From positions 1-64,000 of the forward strand of contig JAFKNA010000018.1 in NCBI GenBank assembly GCA_017305135.1: 64,000 nucleotides of DNA. Direction: 5' to 3'. The translations under genes and the position numbers were made by a program. Below the pieces are notes generated by a model. It searched no databases. It was not told the origin of the DNA and worked only from the letters and a program-made list of their open reading frames with translations. Origin of the DNA: Lysobacterales bacterium. GTDB taxonomy: Bacteria > Pseudomonadota > Gammaproteobacteria > Xanthomonadales > Rhodanobacteraceae. The first letter of the stretch is position 1. Every line of letters starts with the position of its first letter. Positions 16,411-25,702 of the stretch are shown in pieces.

Positions 16411-18822
16411 ATGCTGGAAAAGGTCTTTGCTGCGGCGTATAGATGGGGCGATTTCGTCATCGTCCCGGCTGCGCGGCAGATCCTGCGCAAGGGTGAAGCG
16501 GTCGAGGTCGAGGCCAAGGTGTTCGACCTGGTCGTGCTGCTCCTGGAGCATCACGAGCGCGCCCTCGGCAAGCAGGAAATCGTCACTGCCCTGTGGGGCA
16601 AGCGGCCGGTCACCGATGCCGCCCTCAGCCAGCTCGTCTACAAGGCGCGGCGGGTACTGGATGACGACGGTCGCGCGGTGATCCGCACCGTGTACGGGCG
16701 CGGCCTGCAATGGGTGGCGCCAATCGAGGCACTGGACGAGTTCGTGCCGCCGGCGGCCGGCCTCCCGGCTGCGCCGCCGGAAGCGTCGGCCCCAACCGCT
16801 GGTCCACCACCCATGCCGCTGCCCGAAGCACGGGCGGCCTCGTCCCGCCGCTGGCGTGGCAGCCGCGTGCAGCGCCTGGCCGCGCTCGGCGTGCTCGGGG
16901 CACTCGCGCTGCTGCTGGTCGTCACCTGGATGGGCGCTCGCGACGGCGCCTCGCAAAGCTCACCGCGGCTGGCGGTGCTGCCGTTCGCGAACGCCACCGG
17001 AGAGCCGGGCCAGGACTGGGTCGAGCGCGGGCTGCCGAGCCTGGTCGGCGGCCTGCTCCAGCAGGCGGGTGACCTGGATGTGGTCGACCCCTTCGAGGTC
17101 GCGCGCGCGTGGGAGTTCACGCCCACCGGCGGGCGCGACCAGGCGGGACAACTGCGCTTCGCGACCGGCGCGGAAGTGCTGGTCAGCGGCCGTCTGCGCA
17201 AGCTGTCGAGCCTCTTCGAGCTCGAGCTCGCGATCGACCGCGGCAGCGCCAGCGGAGTCACCTTCACCCTGCACGGCGCGGATCCGGGCGCCCTCGCAGC
17301 GGCGGCGATTCCGCGCCTGCGCAAGGAACTCGGGCTTGTGCAGGCGAGTGACCATTTCCTCGCGACCTCCTCGCCGGACAACGCCTACCTGGCACAGACC
17401 TTCGCGCGCGGCCTCGATGCCGCCGCGCGCGGCAGGTGGACGGAGGCGCGGCCCTATTTCGAGGTGGTCGCGACCAGCGATCCAGGCTTCCTTCCGGGCC
17501 GCTACCGGCAGGGCCAGGCGGCACTGCGCGGCGAGCAGCCACGGGAGGCCGCGGGGATCCTGCGCGCCGTGGCGACCGCGGCGCGCGAGTCGCAGCCCCA
17601 ACTGGCCGTGCTCGCCTTGCGCGAACTCGCCACCGCCGAGCATGCCGCATCCCGCTATCGCAGCGCGGTGGACCTCCTCACCGAGTGCCACCATCTGGCG
17701 GCGGCTTCCGAGGACGCGGCGCTTGAAACGCTGGCGCTGCTCGGCCTGGCGCGAAGCCGCGCCGCGCTCGGCGAGGCGACCCAGGCCCGGGCCGATCTCG
17801 CGCGAGCCAGGACCCTGATCGCCCGCCATGGCCTGGATCATCTGGAGCGGGAACTCCTTGCCGCGCGGATCTCCATCGCCACGGTGGCCGACGACATGGC
17901 CGGCGTCGAAGCCGCGGCCCGCGAGGCGGTCGTGCAGAACGAGGCCGTGGGTGACGAGCGTGGTACCCACGTCGCGCTCTTCAACGTCGCCTGGGCCATG
18001 ATCAACCAGCAGCGCCGTGGCGAGTCGCTGCCGATCCTGGTGCGGGTCTGGCGCTGGGCCGCGGAGCACCACGACCACGCGGTGCGCATGCGCAGCGGCA
18101 GCCAGCTCGCCGGCGCCTTGCGCAACAGCGGGGTGGTCGATGCGGCGGAACGGGTCTACCGCGACCTGCTGGAATCGGTGCATGGCCACGACGACCGCGC
18201 GGGCGAGCTGCTGATCCTGCGCGGCCTCGCCGGCGTGGCCTGGTTCCGCGAGGAAGAAGAAGAAGCGCTGCGCCGCACCCGCGAGGCCGGCGCGCTGGTC
18301 GAGCCGCACGAGGATCCGGCCCAGCGGGTCAGCCTATGGCTCGACGAGGCGATGTCCACCCTGCTGCTCGAACCGCATGCGCTGGCGGGCATCGAGGCAC
18401 AGGCTTCCGCCCTGGTGGGCAGCGGCACCGAGCACTCCCGCCTGTATGGCCTGCTCGACCTGATCCATGCCCTCGCCGCCGCCGCCGAGGGCCGTGCCGC
18501 CGACGCGCGGGTGGCCCTCGAACGGGTGCGCGCCGCACCGGCCAATGAGGGCCTGGAATCGGACATGCGTCAGGTAGCGCTTCGCATCGCCACGGTCACC
18601 GGCGATCGCGCCGCGGGCGAGATCGGCCTGCACCGCTTCCAGCCTTCGGGCGCGGTCGACGTCGACCTTCTCGACCAGGCCCGCCGCTGGGCGCTCCGCA
18701 TCGGCGATCACGCCTTGGCCGAGGACTGCGCCGCCCGCCTGCAGGCACTCCGCGACGAAACCCTGCTCGCGCTCGGCCCCGCCTTCTCCGATCTGGTGCC
18801 CGCTCACGGCCCGCCGGCCTGA
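16411..18822 (+). CDS. Membrane-anchored winged-helix regulator with TolB-like/TPR sensor part
   Basis: 803 residues. Residues about 10-110 form an OmpR/CadC-type winged helix (VFDLVVLLLEHHERALGKQE, ALSQLVYKARRVLDDD, RTVYGRGLQWVAP). A Pro/Ala linker leads to one membrane helix (about 155-175), then a TolB-like segment (LAVLPFANATGEPGQDWVE) and about 500 residues of helical TPR-like repeats outside the membrane. The layout matches CadC-like one-component regulators that sense a periplasmic signal. The ATG at 16411 is preferred over a GTG three codons upstream because AGG precedes it at good distance. The gene after it encodes a secreted Delta-60 protein, a possible target. A paralogue is at 36576. 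Confidence 0.82.
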   Translation: MLEKVFAAAYRWGDFVIVPAARQILRKGEAVEVEAKVFDLVVLLLEHHERALGKQEIVTALWGKRPVTDAALSQLVYKARRVLDDDGRAVIRTVYGRGLQWVAPIEALDEFVPPAAGLPAAPPEASAPTAGPPPMPLPEARAASSRRWRGSRVQRLAALGVLGALALLLVVTWMGARDGASQSSPRLAVLPFANATGEPGQDWVERGLPSLVGGLLQQAGDLDVVDPFEVARAWEFTPTGGRDQAGQLRFATGAEVLVSGRLRKLSSLFELELAIDRGSASGVTFTLHGADPGALAAAAIPRLRKELGLVQASDHFLATSSPDNAYLAQTFARGLDAAARGRWTEARPYFEVVATSDPGFLPGRYRQGQAALRGEQPREAAGILRAVATAARESQPQLAVLALRELATAEHAASRYRSAVDLLTECHHLAAASEDAALETLALLGLARSRAALGEATQARADLARARTLIARHGLDHLERELLAARISIATVADDMAGVEAAAREAVVQNEAVGDERGTHVALFNVAWAMINQQRRGESLPILVRVWRWAAEHHDHAVRMRSGSQLAGALRNSGVVDAAERVYRDLLESVHGHDDRAGELLILRGLAGVAWFREEEEEALRRTREAGALVEPHEDPAQRVSLWLDEAMSTLLLEPHALAGIEAQASALVGSGTEHSRLYGLLDLIHALAAAAEGRAADARVALERVRAAPANEGLESDMRQVALRIATVTGDRAAGEIGLHRFQPSGAVDVDLLDQARRWALRIGDHALAEDCAARLQALRDETLLALGPAFSDLVPAHGPPA

Positions 18823-19001
18823 GTTCCGGGCGGCGAGGATTGGCTGTCCCACGAAAGGCAGCGACGCAAGCTGCTGATTTTTCCTGCAAATAATAATCGG
18901 TAACGGGATCGTCAGGCTTGCGTGAAGATTGCCGCGCGCGGCCTTGCTGCAATGCGCCATCCGCGTCGCGCGTCGCGGCGCGGGTTTGCCCAGGAGATCG
19001 C

Positions 19002-20507
19002 ATGAAGTTCACGCTTGCCTGTCCCGAGGAGTCAGGGACGCACCGATGTTTCGTCGCCCGCGCCGGCCGCGCCGCCGCCGTCGCGCTTTACCTGGCGCTT
19101 CCCGCCGCGGGTGCGCAGACCATTGATGCCGCCTTCCAGCCGCAACCCGATGACCAGGTATGGACGGCGGTCAATCATCCCGCCGGCGACATCCTGGCCG
19201 GCGGATTCTTCGACACGATCGATGGCCTGAATGTGGAAAGCTTCACTCGCCTCGCCAACGATGGCCATGTCGTGCCGGAATTCGAGAACACCCGCGTCCG
19301 TGGCGGCACGTGGGCCATCTCGGCGTCCACCGACGATCGCGTCGTCATCGGGGGAGACATCAGCATGGTCGAGGGCCTGCCGCGCCGTGGCGTGGCGCGG
19401 TTCAATGCCGATGGATCCCTCGATACGAGCTTCGCCGATCCGGCACTGAACGGCGGGGTCAAGGCGACCGCCGTGCAGGCGGACGGCAAGGTCCTGGTGG
19501 CAGGCCACGTAAACGGGTCGGGCTGCATTTACCTGTGTCGCCTAAACAGTGATGGCAGCCGGGACACGACGTTCGCTCCGCAGGTGAACGACTGGACCGA
19601 AACAATGGCGCTGCAGCCGGACGGGAAGATCCTGATCGGCGGCCACTTCACCACCATCAATGGAACCGAACGGAAGTACCTCGCCCGCCTGAACCCTGAC
19701 GGGAGCCTCGACGGCGCATTCAATCCCCGCCCCGACTTCTATGTACACGCCATTGCCCTGCAGCCCGACGGCAGGATCCTGCTGGGCGGCGCCTTCAGCA
19801 AGATCGGCGCAGCCGATTACCGCTCGCTGGCGCGGATCAATGCCGATGGCAGCCGCGATGGCAGCTTCGGCAATCCCAACATCACGACCGGGTGGGTATA
19901 CACCATTGCCCCGCAAGCCGATGGCAAGCTGGTGGTCGGCGGCGGCTTCACCAGCGTGAACGGCGTTCCGCGTGGCTACGTCGCCCGTTTCAACGGCGAT
20001 GGCAGCTTGGACACGGGCTTCGGGGACCTCGGCGCGAGCTGGACCGTGTATGGCCTCACCCTGCAGCCGGACGGCCGCCTGCTGATGGTGGGTCGCTTCA
20101 CGGATATCGGCGGCATGCCGATCCCGTATCTTGCCCGCACGCTGCCGCTCGGCCCGGCGCAGCAGTCGCTGAACGTCGGCGGCGGTGGTACCAGCGTGAC
20201 CTGGCTGCGCTCGGGCGCCAGTCCCGAAGTCATGGCGCCGCCGGTCGCCTACCGCTCCACCGATGGGGGCGCGACGTGGAGCAGCCTGGGCGGCATGCAA
20301 CGCATCAGTGGCGGATGGAAGCTCACCGGGCTGGCGCCGCTGATCGGCCAGGAATTCACCATACGTGTGGATGGCCTGGTACAGGGCGGCAACGGCAGCA
20401 ATTCGCAGGGACGCGTCCGCATGCAGGAGGACTACTACTTCGGCGACGAAATCTTCTCCGGTGATTTCGATGGCATGGAGACGCTGGCCCCTACCCAATC
20501 ACGCTGA
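19002..20507 (+). CDS. Secreted Delta-60 repeat protein
   Basis: 501 residues from the ATG at 19002, which has AGGAG at 18992-18996. A long N-terminal export signal (about 1-38, ending PAAGAQ) is followed by about seven Delta-60 repeats of some 50 residues with the pattern ...LQPDGKILIGGHFTTING...YLARLNPDGSLDGAFNP. After a C-terminal beta domain the chain contains DEIFSGDFDGMETL, related to the tail motif of other exported proteins here but followed by ten more residues. The repeats suggest a beta-propeller-like surface or secreted protein. It follows the winged-helix/TPR regulator gene by 180 bases. Confidence 0.85.
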   Translation: MKFTLACPEESGTHRCFVARAGRAAAVALYLALPAAGAQTIDAAFQPQPDDQVWTAVNHPAGDILAGGFFDTIDGLNVESFTRLANDGHVVPEFENTRVRGGTWAISASTDDRVVIGGDISMVEGLPRRGVARFNADGSLDTSFADPALNGGVKATAVQADGKVLVAGHVNGSGCIYLCRLNSDGSRDTTFAPQVNDWTETMALQPDGKILIGGHFTTINGTERKYLARLNPDGSLDGAFNPRPDFYVHAIALQPDGRILLGGAFSKIGAADYRSLARINADGSRDGSFGNPNITTGWVYTIAPQADGKLVVGGGFTSVNGVPRGYVARFNGDGSLDTGFGDLGASWTVYGLTLQPDGRLLMVGRFTDIGGMPIPYLARTLPLGPAQQSLNVGGGGTSVTWLRSGASPEVMAPPVAYRSTDGGATWSSLGGMQRISGGWKLTGLAPLIGQEFTIRVDGLVQGGNGSNSQGRVRMQEDYYFGDEIFSGDFDGMETLAPTQSR

Positions 20508-20579
20508 TACACCCCGGGACGGCAGCGGGTGTCGACCCCATTTGGGAATGGCACCTGCTCGCCAGCGCCCGAGCCCCGC

Positions 20580-20665
20580 GGAAAAGCATCGGGACTGAAG
20601 TCCTTCCCACGCTGCTCCGCGAACCCTTGGGAGCGGCTTCAGCCGCGATGCTTCCGTTGACGTCG
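20580..20665. repeat. Family-F repeat (two facing units)
   Basis: AAAAGCATCGGGACTGAAGT (20581-20600) faces TGGGAGCGGCTTCAGCCGCG (20628-20647) followed by ATGCTT. Each unit is a small hairpin (GACTGAAGTC; GCGGCTTCAGCCGC). Similar units are frequent in Xanthomonadales intergenic DNA. The pair lies in the 304-base gap before the VTT gene, which otherwise holds only the terminator described separately. Confidence 0.65.
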
Positions 20666-20773
20666 TGCCACTTCCATGCGGTTCGGAGGGGACATTCTGA
20701 TGGGGTTCTCCAGCCGTGGGACGGCATCGGTTTCGCTGCAGCGCAGCAGCCGCTATCCTTGCCGCACCCTTCC

Positions 20774-20803
20774 GAAGAGCCGGCCCGACCGGCTCTTCTT
20801 TTT
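20774..20803 (+). terminator. Intrinsic terminator just upstream of the VTT gene
   Basis: A perfect 10-bp stem GAAGAGCCGG/CCGGCTCTTC (20774-20783 and 20789-20798) with loop CCCGA is followed by five T residues (20799-20803). The next ATG is at 20812, so the U tract ends eight bases before the start codon. It may end transcription from upstream, or be an attenuator or the end of a short RNA starting near TATCCT at 20755-20760. Confidence 0.85.
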
Positions 20804-20811
20804 GGACCGCG

Positions 20812-21531
20812 ATGAAACGCCTGCGCGCCTTCCTGCCCCTGCTGGTGCTGGTCGCCATCGGCATCGCCCTGCTCGCATCGGGCGTGCTGGAGCGCTTCGA
20901 CCCGCACCACGTCGCGCGCCAGCAGGCCACCCTGCACGCCGCCATCGGCGCGCACCCGCTCACCGCCGGGCTGATCCAGGTTGGCCTGATGACACTGGCC
21001 ATCGCCACCGGCATTCCCGGCGCGGTGGTGGTGGTGATGGCGGGCGGCATGCTGTTCGGGATCGCCGTCGGCACCTTGCTCTCGGCGATCGGCACCACGC
21101 TGGGGGCGCTGATCCTGTTCCTCGCCAGCCGCGCCGCCTTCACCGGCGATGGCGGCCCGCCGCCGCCGATGGCCGAGCGCCTGCGCGCCGGCTTCCACGC
21201 CTGGCCGGTCAGCTACACGATGTTCCTGCGCCTGGTGCCCTTCTTCCCATTTGGCGCGGTGACGGTGGCGCTGGCCTGGCTGCGCTGCCCGCTGTGGCTG
21301 TTCATGCTGGCGACCGCGACCGGCGGCACGGTGATGATCGGCTTCGAGACCGCGCTCGGCGCCGGCCTCAGCGAGACCATCCTGCGCGAGGGCGCGGTCT
21401 CGCTCGGCATCTTCGCGCATCGCCAGGTGCTGTTGCCGCTGCTCGGCATGGCCAGCCTCGCGCTGCTGCCGATCGGGCTCGGCCGCCTGCGGCAATCCGC
21501 CCGCGCGCGGCGCGGGCCGGGCGCGGATTAG
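20812..21531 (+). CDS. VTT-domain (SNARE-associated/TVP38-type) membrane protein
   Basis: 239 residues with about five membrane segments. The central part follows the VTT/TVP38-TMEM64 pattern: FLASRAAF after the second helix, then VSYTMFLRLVPFFPFGAVTVA (residues about 137-157) with the conserved R-L-x-P-F-x-P-F, and a re-entrant Gly-rich region (TATGGTVMIGFETALGAG). DedA-like VTT proteins are linked to undecaprenyl- or other phospholipid flipping; the role of this subgroup is unproven. The ATG at 20812 lies directly after an intrinsic terminator; no strong ribosome binding site is free of it. Confidence 0.82.
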   Translation: MKRLRAFLPLLVLVAIGIALLASGVLERFDPHHVARQQATLHAAIGAHPLTAGLIQVGLMTLAIATGIPGAVVVVMAGGMLFGIAVGTLLSAIGTTLGALILFLASRAAFTGDGGPPPPMAERLRAGFHAWPVSYTMFLRLVPFFPFGAVTVALAWLRCPLWLFMLATATGGTVMIGFETALGAGLSETILREGAVSLGIFAHRQVLLPLLGMASLALLPIGLGRLRQSARARRGPGAD

Positions 21532-21622
21532 GCCGGGCAACTCGCCAGCCGGCCGGTCTGTAGCGGCGCTTCGCGGCGTTCCGTTATGCTCCGCCGTTCG
21601 TTTGCCCGCCGCAGGGATCCCG

Positions 21623-24226
21623 TTGACCGCCGCTGCCCAGCCTCCCGTCGTGCGCACCTCGCTGTGGCGCGCGCTGCTCCTCAGCCTGCTGGTCGCTGCA
21701 CTCAACGTCGGGCTCTGGGCCTTCCTCAACCGCCCGGTGGAGATTGCCGACTGGCGCGGCGAGGTCGGCGGCTTCGCCTTCAATCCCTCGCAGCGCTACC
21801 AGGATCCGACGCGGCTGCTGTTCCCGAACGCCGCCGAGCTGGACGGCGACATCCGCCTGCTGTCCCGCTACACGAAGCGCCTGCGTACCTATTCCTCGGC
21901 CGAGAACCCGCAGATCCCGCGCATCGCGAAGTTCTACGGCATGAGCGTGATGGCCGGCGCGTGGATCGAGGGCCGCGCCGAACGCAACGAGCGCGAGCTG
22001 GCCGCGGTGATCGCGCTGGCACGGAAGAACGACAACATCGAGCGCGTGATCATCGGCAACGAGGTGATCCTGCGCGGCGACCTCGGGCCGCGCGCGCTGA
22101 TCGGCTACCTGGATCGCGCCCGCGCCCACCTCAAGGTGCCGGTCTCCACCGCCGAACCGCTGGACAGCTGGCAGCGCAATCCCGAGCTGATCCGCCACGT
22201 CGACTTCGTCACCGTGCACATCCTGCCGTACTGGGAGGAGATCCCGCGCAAGGACGCCATCGGCTTCGTGCTCGGGCAGTACCAGGCGGCGAAGGAGCTG
22301 GTCGAGAGCGTGTCGCCGGGCAAGCCCGTGGTGATCGGCGAGGTCGGCTGGCCCTCCAACGGCGACCGCCGCAAGTACGCGCAACCTTCGCTGGCCAACG
22401 AGGCGCATTTCCTGCGCGACTGGTTCAACGTCGCCGCGCGCGAGCACATCGACTACTACGTGATGGAGGCGATCGACCAGCCCTGGAAGGAATCGATCGG
22501 CGGCCGCGCGGAGGCGTACTGGGGCGTCTTCAACGCCAACCGGCAGCTCAAGTTCTCCTTCACCGGACCGGTCATCGAGGATCCGGGCTGGCCGTGGAAG
22601 GCGGGCCTGGCCTCGCTGCTGGCGCTGCTGCCGATGTTCCTGTTCGCGCGGCACTTCATCCGCTTCCGCGCGCTCGGCCTCGCCTTCTTCCTGGTGCTGC
22701 TGCAGCTTTCCGCGTCGATCCTGGTATGGATGGCGGCGCTCCCCTACGACTTCTACCTCAACCCCTTCGACTGGGCGATGCTGACCCTGCTGCTGCCGGC
22801 CCAGCTCGCCATCCTGCTGATCCTGCTCATCAACGGCTTCGAGTTCACCGAAGTGCTGTGGCGGCCGCACTGGTTGCGCGAGTTCCGCCCGCTGGAACCT
22901 GCGCCGGGGGATCCGCAACCCTTCGTGTCGATCCACCTCGCCTGCTACAACGAGCCGCCGGAGATGGTGATCCTGACGCTCGATTCGCTGGCGGTACTCG
23001 ACTACGAGAACTTCGAGGTCATCGTCCTCGACAACAACACCAAGGATCCCGAGGTGTGGAAGCCGGTGGAGGCGCACTGCGCGGCGCTGGGCCCGCGCTT
23101 CCGCTTCTACCACCTCGAGCCCTGGCCGGGCTTCAAGGCCGGTGCGCTCAATCACGGCCTGGAAGTCACCGACCCGCGCGCCGAAGTGGTCGCGGTCGTC
23201 GACGCCGATTACGAGGTGCGCGCGGACTGGCTGGCAGGCCTCACCGGCTACTTCGCCGACCCGCGGGTGGCGGTGGTGCAGTGCCCGCAGGCGCACCGCG
23301 AATGGGAGCACAACGCCTTCCGCCGCATGACCAACTGGGAATACGACGGCTTCTTCCGCATCGGCATGCACCACCGCAACGAGCGCAACGCCATCATCCA
23401 GCATGGCACCATGACCATGGTGCGCCGCGACCTGCTGGCCGGCACCGGCGGCTGGTCGGAGTGGACCATCTGCGAGGATGCGGAGCTCGGACTGCGCCTG
23501 ATGGAGGCCGGCCACGAGCTGGTCTACGTCGACGAGGTCATGGGCCGCGGCCTCACCCCGGCCGACTTCAAGGCCTACAAGTCGCAGCGCTACCGCTGGG
23601 CCTTCGGCGCCATGCAGATCATGAAGGCGCGCTGGGACTGGATGGTGTCGCGGAGCTCCACGCTGACGCGCGGCCAGCGCTTCCATTTCCTCACCGGCTG
23701 GTTCTCCTGGTTCGGCGACGCGCTGCACCTGGTGTTCACGCTGATGGCGCTGGTGTGGACGCTCGGCATGGTGCTGCTGCCAAGGTACTTCACCCTGCCG
23801 ATGTACCTCTTCCTGGTGCCGCTGATCGGCTTCTTCCTGTTCAAGGCGGCGTTCGGCTTCATCCTCTACCGCGTGCGCGTGCCCTGCTCGTGGAAGGACA
23901 CCCTCGCCGCCTCGATCGCCAGCATGGGACTCTCGCATGCCATCGCGCGCGGCATCTTCGAGGGCCTGGCGCGCAAGAAGGGCGAGTTCATCCGCACCGC
24001 CAAGAGCCGGCGCATCGGCAGGAAGCCCAACCCCTTCACCTCGGTCAGCGAGGAACTGCTGCTGTTCCTGGCATTGATCGCCTGCATCGTCGGCATGATC
24101 AACTCGACCGGCATGAACTACGTCGAGGGGCGCCTGTGGATCGCCATTCTCGCCGCGCAGGCGATTCCCTATGGCTCGGCGCTGATCGGCGCCTGGGTGG
24201 CGCATCGCGCCGGCGACAAGGTATAG
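21623..24226 (+). CDS. GH17-GT2 fusion: beta-(1,3)-glucan glycosyltransferase, NdvB-like
   Basis: 867 residues from the TTG at 21623 (GCAGGGA precedes it; no ATG fits). After one membrane helix (about 10-32) comes a glycoside-hydrolase-17 domain with both catalytic glutamates visible, in IIGNEVILRG (about 145) and VIGEVGWPSNGD (about 240). After two to three membrane helices follows a GT2 synthase domain (about 410-650) with LDNNT, VVDADYEV, CEDAEL and QRYRWAFG, the D, DxD, ED and Q-x-x-R-W elements of processive synthases, then more membrane helices. The same architecture in Pseudomonas makes cyclic or periplasmic beta-1,3-glucans. TATGCT at 21585-21590 is a likely -10. Confidence 0.88.
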   Translation: MTAAAQPPVVRTSLWRALLLSLLVAALNVGLWAFLNRPVEIADWRGEVGGFAFNPSQRYQDPTRLLFPNAAELDGDIRLLSRYTKRLRTYSSAENPQIPRIAKFYGMSVMAGAWIEGRAERNERELAAVIALARKNDNIERVIIGNEVILRGDLGPRALIGYLDRARAHLKVPVSTAEPLDSWQRNPELIRHVDFVTVHILPYWEEIPRKDAIGFVLGQYQAAKELVESVSPGKPVVIGEVGWPSNGDRRKYAQPSLANEAHFLRDWFNVAAREHIDYYVMEAIDQPWKESIGGRAEAYWGVFNANRQLKFSFTGPVIEDPGWPWKAGLASLLALLPMFLFARHFIRFRALGLAFFLVLLQLSASILVWMAALPYDFYLNPFDWAMLTLLLPAQLAILLILLINGFEFTEVLWRPHWLREFRPLEPAPGDPQPFVSIHLACYNEPPEMVILTLDSLAVLDYENFEVIVLDNNTKDPEVWKPVEAHCAALGPRFRFYHLEPWPGFKAGALNHGLEVTDPRAEVVAVVDADYEVRADWLAGLTGYFADPRVAVVQCPQAHREWEHNAFRRMTNWEYDGFFRIGMHHRNERNAIIQHGTMTMVRRDLLAGTGGWSEWTICEDAELGLRLMEAGHELVYVDEVMGRGLTPADFKAYKSQRYRWAFGAMQIMKARWDWMVSRSSTLTRGQRFHFLTGWFSWFGDALHLVFTLMALVWTLGMVLLPRYFTLPMYLFLVPLIGFFLFKAAFGFILYRVRVPCSWKDTLAASIASMGLSHAIARGIFEGLARKKGEFIRTAKSRRIGRKPNPFTSVSEELLLFLALIACIVGMINSTGMNYVEGRLWIAILAAQAIPYGSALIGAWVAHRAGDKV

Positions 24227-24253
24227 GCATGGGTCGCCTGCGCCCGCCAGCGG

Positions 24254-24395
24254 ACTGTAGGAGCGACCGTGGTCGCGACTTCTGTTGGGCCCGGCTTCGC
24301 ACTTCGATCGCGTGCACGCAGCGCCTGCAATCCTGCGCACCGGCGCCGTGGTGCGACTGCGGTCGCGCACAGGGTGCGCTCCTACATCACCTGCG
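24254..24395. repeat. Family-C repeat pair
   Basis: TGTAGGAGCGACCGTGGTCG at 24255-24274 faces GTCGCGCACAGGGTGCGCTC at 24362-24381 followed by CTAC. They occupy the gap between the convergent GH17-GT2 gene and the hypothetical gene on the minus strand. Confidence 0.78.
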
Positions 24396-24441
24396 AGCAG
24401 GCTCCCGCAACAGCCTGGGCTCCGCCTCGGGCGGCATGCCC

Positions 24442-25614
24442 TCAGGAGCGGCCGACGTCCTTCAGGCCGCGGCGCAGGCGCTGCAACAGTGAGCCGCCGG
24501 ATTCGCCACCGCCGCGCTGCCGCGGCTGCCATTCGAGCAGGCCGATCGCGTCATAGGCGTTCACGACGTCGAACACGTCGGCCATTGGCGCGCCGCTGGC
24601 CGCGGCGATCTCGTGCAAGCGCAGCGGCTTCATCATCTGCGAGGCGATGCGGAAATGCTGGCCGAGATCATGATCGATCTCCATCCAGCGGGTGAGCCGG
24701 TAGGTGCCGCCCGGGTCCAGGCGACGGGCAAGCTGCCCGCCGGAATGGTGCAGCACGTCCAGCCAGACGAGGCGCTCGTAGGCGAACGCCGCGTGGTCGG
24801 AGCGGATCGCGGCGAGCTCGCTGGTGGTCAGCGGCCGCCAGTCGCGCGCCGCCCACTTCGCCTCGCACCAGGGGCGCAGCGCCGCCAGTCCCGCCTGCGC
24901 GTAGGCGGTGCGGTGCTTGGGGTCGAGCACCAGCGCCGGGGCACCGGGCAGCGCGATCCGTGCCGGCGCATTCAGGAGGCCCTCGCCGAGCCAGTCGCGG
25001 AGCCGGTGCGGTTCCGCGTCGGCAAGGCTCGCGCCGCGCGGCGGCGGCGCGGCGGCCGATGGGCTGCGGCCAGGCTCGCTCACCGGCGCGCCGGTCGGGA
25101 AGGCCGGCGCCGGCGACCCGGACGCGGCCGGCCGATGCTGCGCTGCACGCAACTCGTCCGGCAGCGGACGCAGCAGGTCGTCGAGTCCCGCCGCTGGCGA
25201 CTCGGTGGTCGCCGCCGGGCCGGCAGCATCGGCTTCGCCGAGATCCCGCAGGTAGAAGTCACCCGTGTTCGCACCAATCGCCGGTGCATCGACGGTTTCG
25301 CGGGTGACCTGGTTCAGGAGTTCGACCACGTTCGCCCGCAGCAGCGGTCGCCGCAGCACCAACCCCGCGCCCTCGATGTCCTCATCGGAAAACACCGCTA
25401 CGCGCGCGCCGCCCGCCAGCGCCCGCGTGCGCGCCATCTGTCCGGCGAACGAGCCCGGATCCACGACAAGAAGATCGGCATTCTCGCCGTCCGCCCAGGT
25501 CCAGCGCCTGTCCAGTTCCGCACTGCACCTGCGCACGAGCAGGCGCAGGTGGGCTTCCTCCTCCTCGGAGACGCCCACGGCGGCAATCGTCTTGTCGCGA
25601 TTCACGTCCGGCAT
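24442..25614 (-). CDS. Hypothetical protein, possible degenerate receiver plus helical C-terminal domain
   Basis: 390 residues, not recognised. No signal peptide or membrane helix. The first about 110 residues have the alternating strand/helix pattern of a response-regulator receiver (DLLVVDPGSFAG, RVAVFSDEDIEGAGLVLRRP), but the canonical acidic pocket is not clear. A Pro/Ala-rich linker (about 120-200) leads to a helical C-terminal domain ending in a segment that resembles a winged helix (LHEIAAASGAPMADVFDVVN, AIGLLEW). The stop lies 90 bases from mdh on the same strand. A regulatory role is a guess from the layout. Confidence 0.65.
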   Translation of the reverse strand: MPDVNRDKTIAAVGVSEEEEAHLRLLVRRCSAELDRRWTWADGENADLLVVDPGSFAGQMARTRALAGGARVAVFSDEDIEGAGLVLRRPLLRANVVELLNQVTRETVDAPAIGANTGDFYLRDLGEADAAGPAATTESPAAGLDDLLRPLPDELRAAQHRPAASGSPAPAFPTGAPVSEPGRSPSAAAPPPRGASLADAEPHRLRDWLGEGLLNAPARIALPGAPALVLDPKHRTAYAQAGLAALRPWCEAKWAARDWRPLTTSELAAIRSDHAAFAYERLVWLDVLHHSGGQLARRLDPGGTYRLTRWMEIDHDLGQHFRIASQMMKPLRLHEIAAASGAPMADVFDVVNAYDAIGLLEWQPRQRGGGESGGSLLQRLRRGLKDVGRS

Positions 25615-25702
25615 CCCCCGCTGCCTGTCGCCGGAATCCTACGTGGCCGGGTGGCACGCGGGCAACCCTGCACGGCCATGCGGGCAGTACCTGCGGTATC
25701 GA

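Noticed and set aside
21584-24532. 982-codon open frame on the minus strand
   Set aside because: Antisense shadow of the GH17-GT2 gene; no motifs, long His/Asp/Arg-rich segments typical of shadows.
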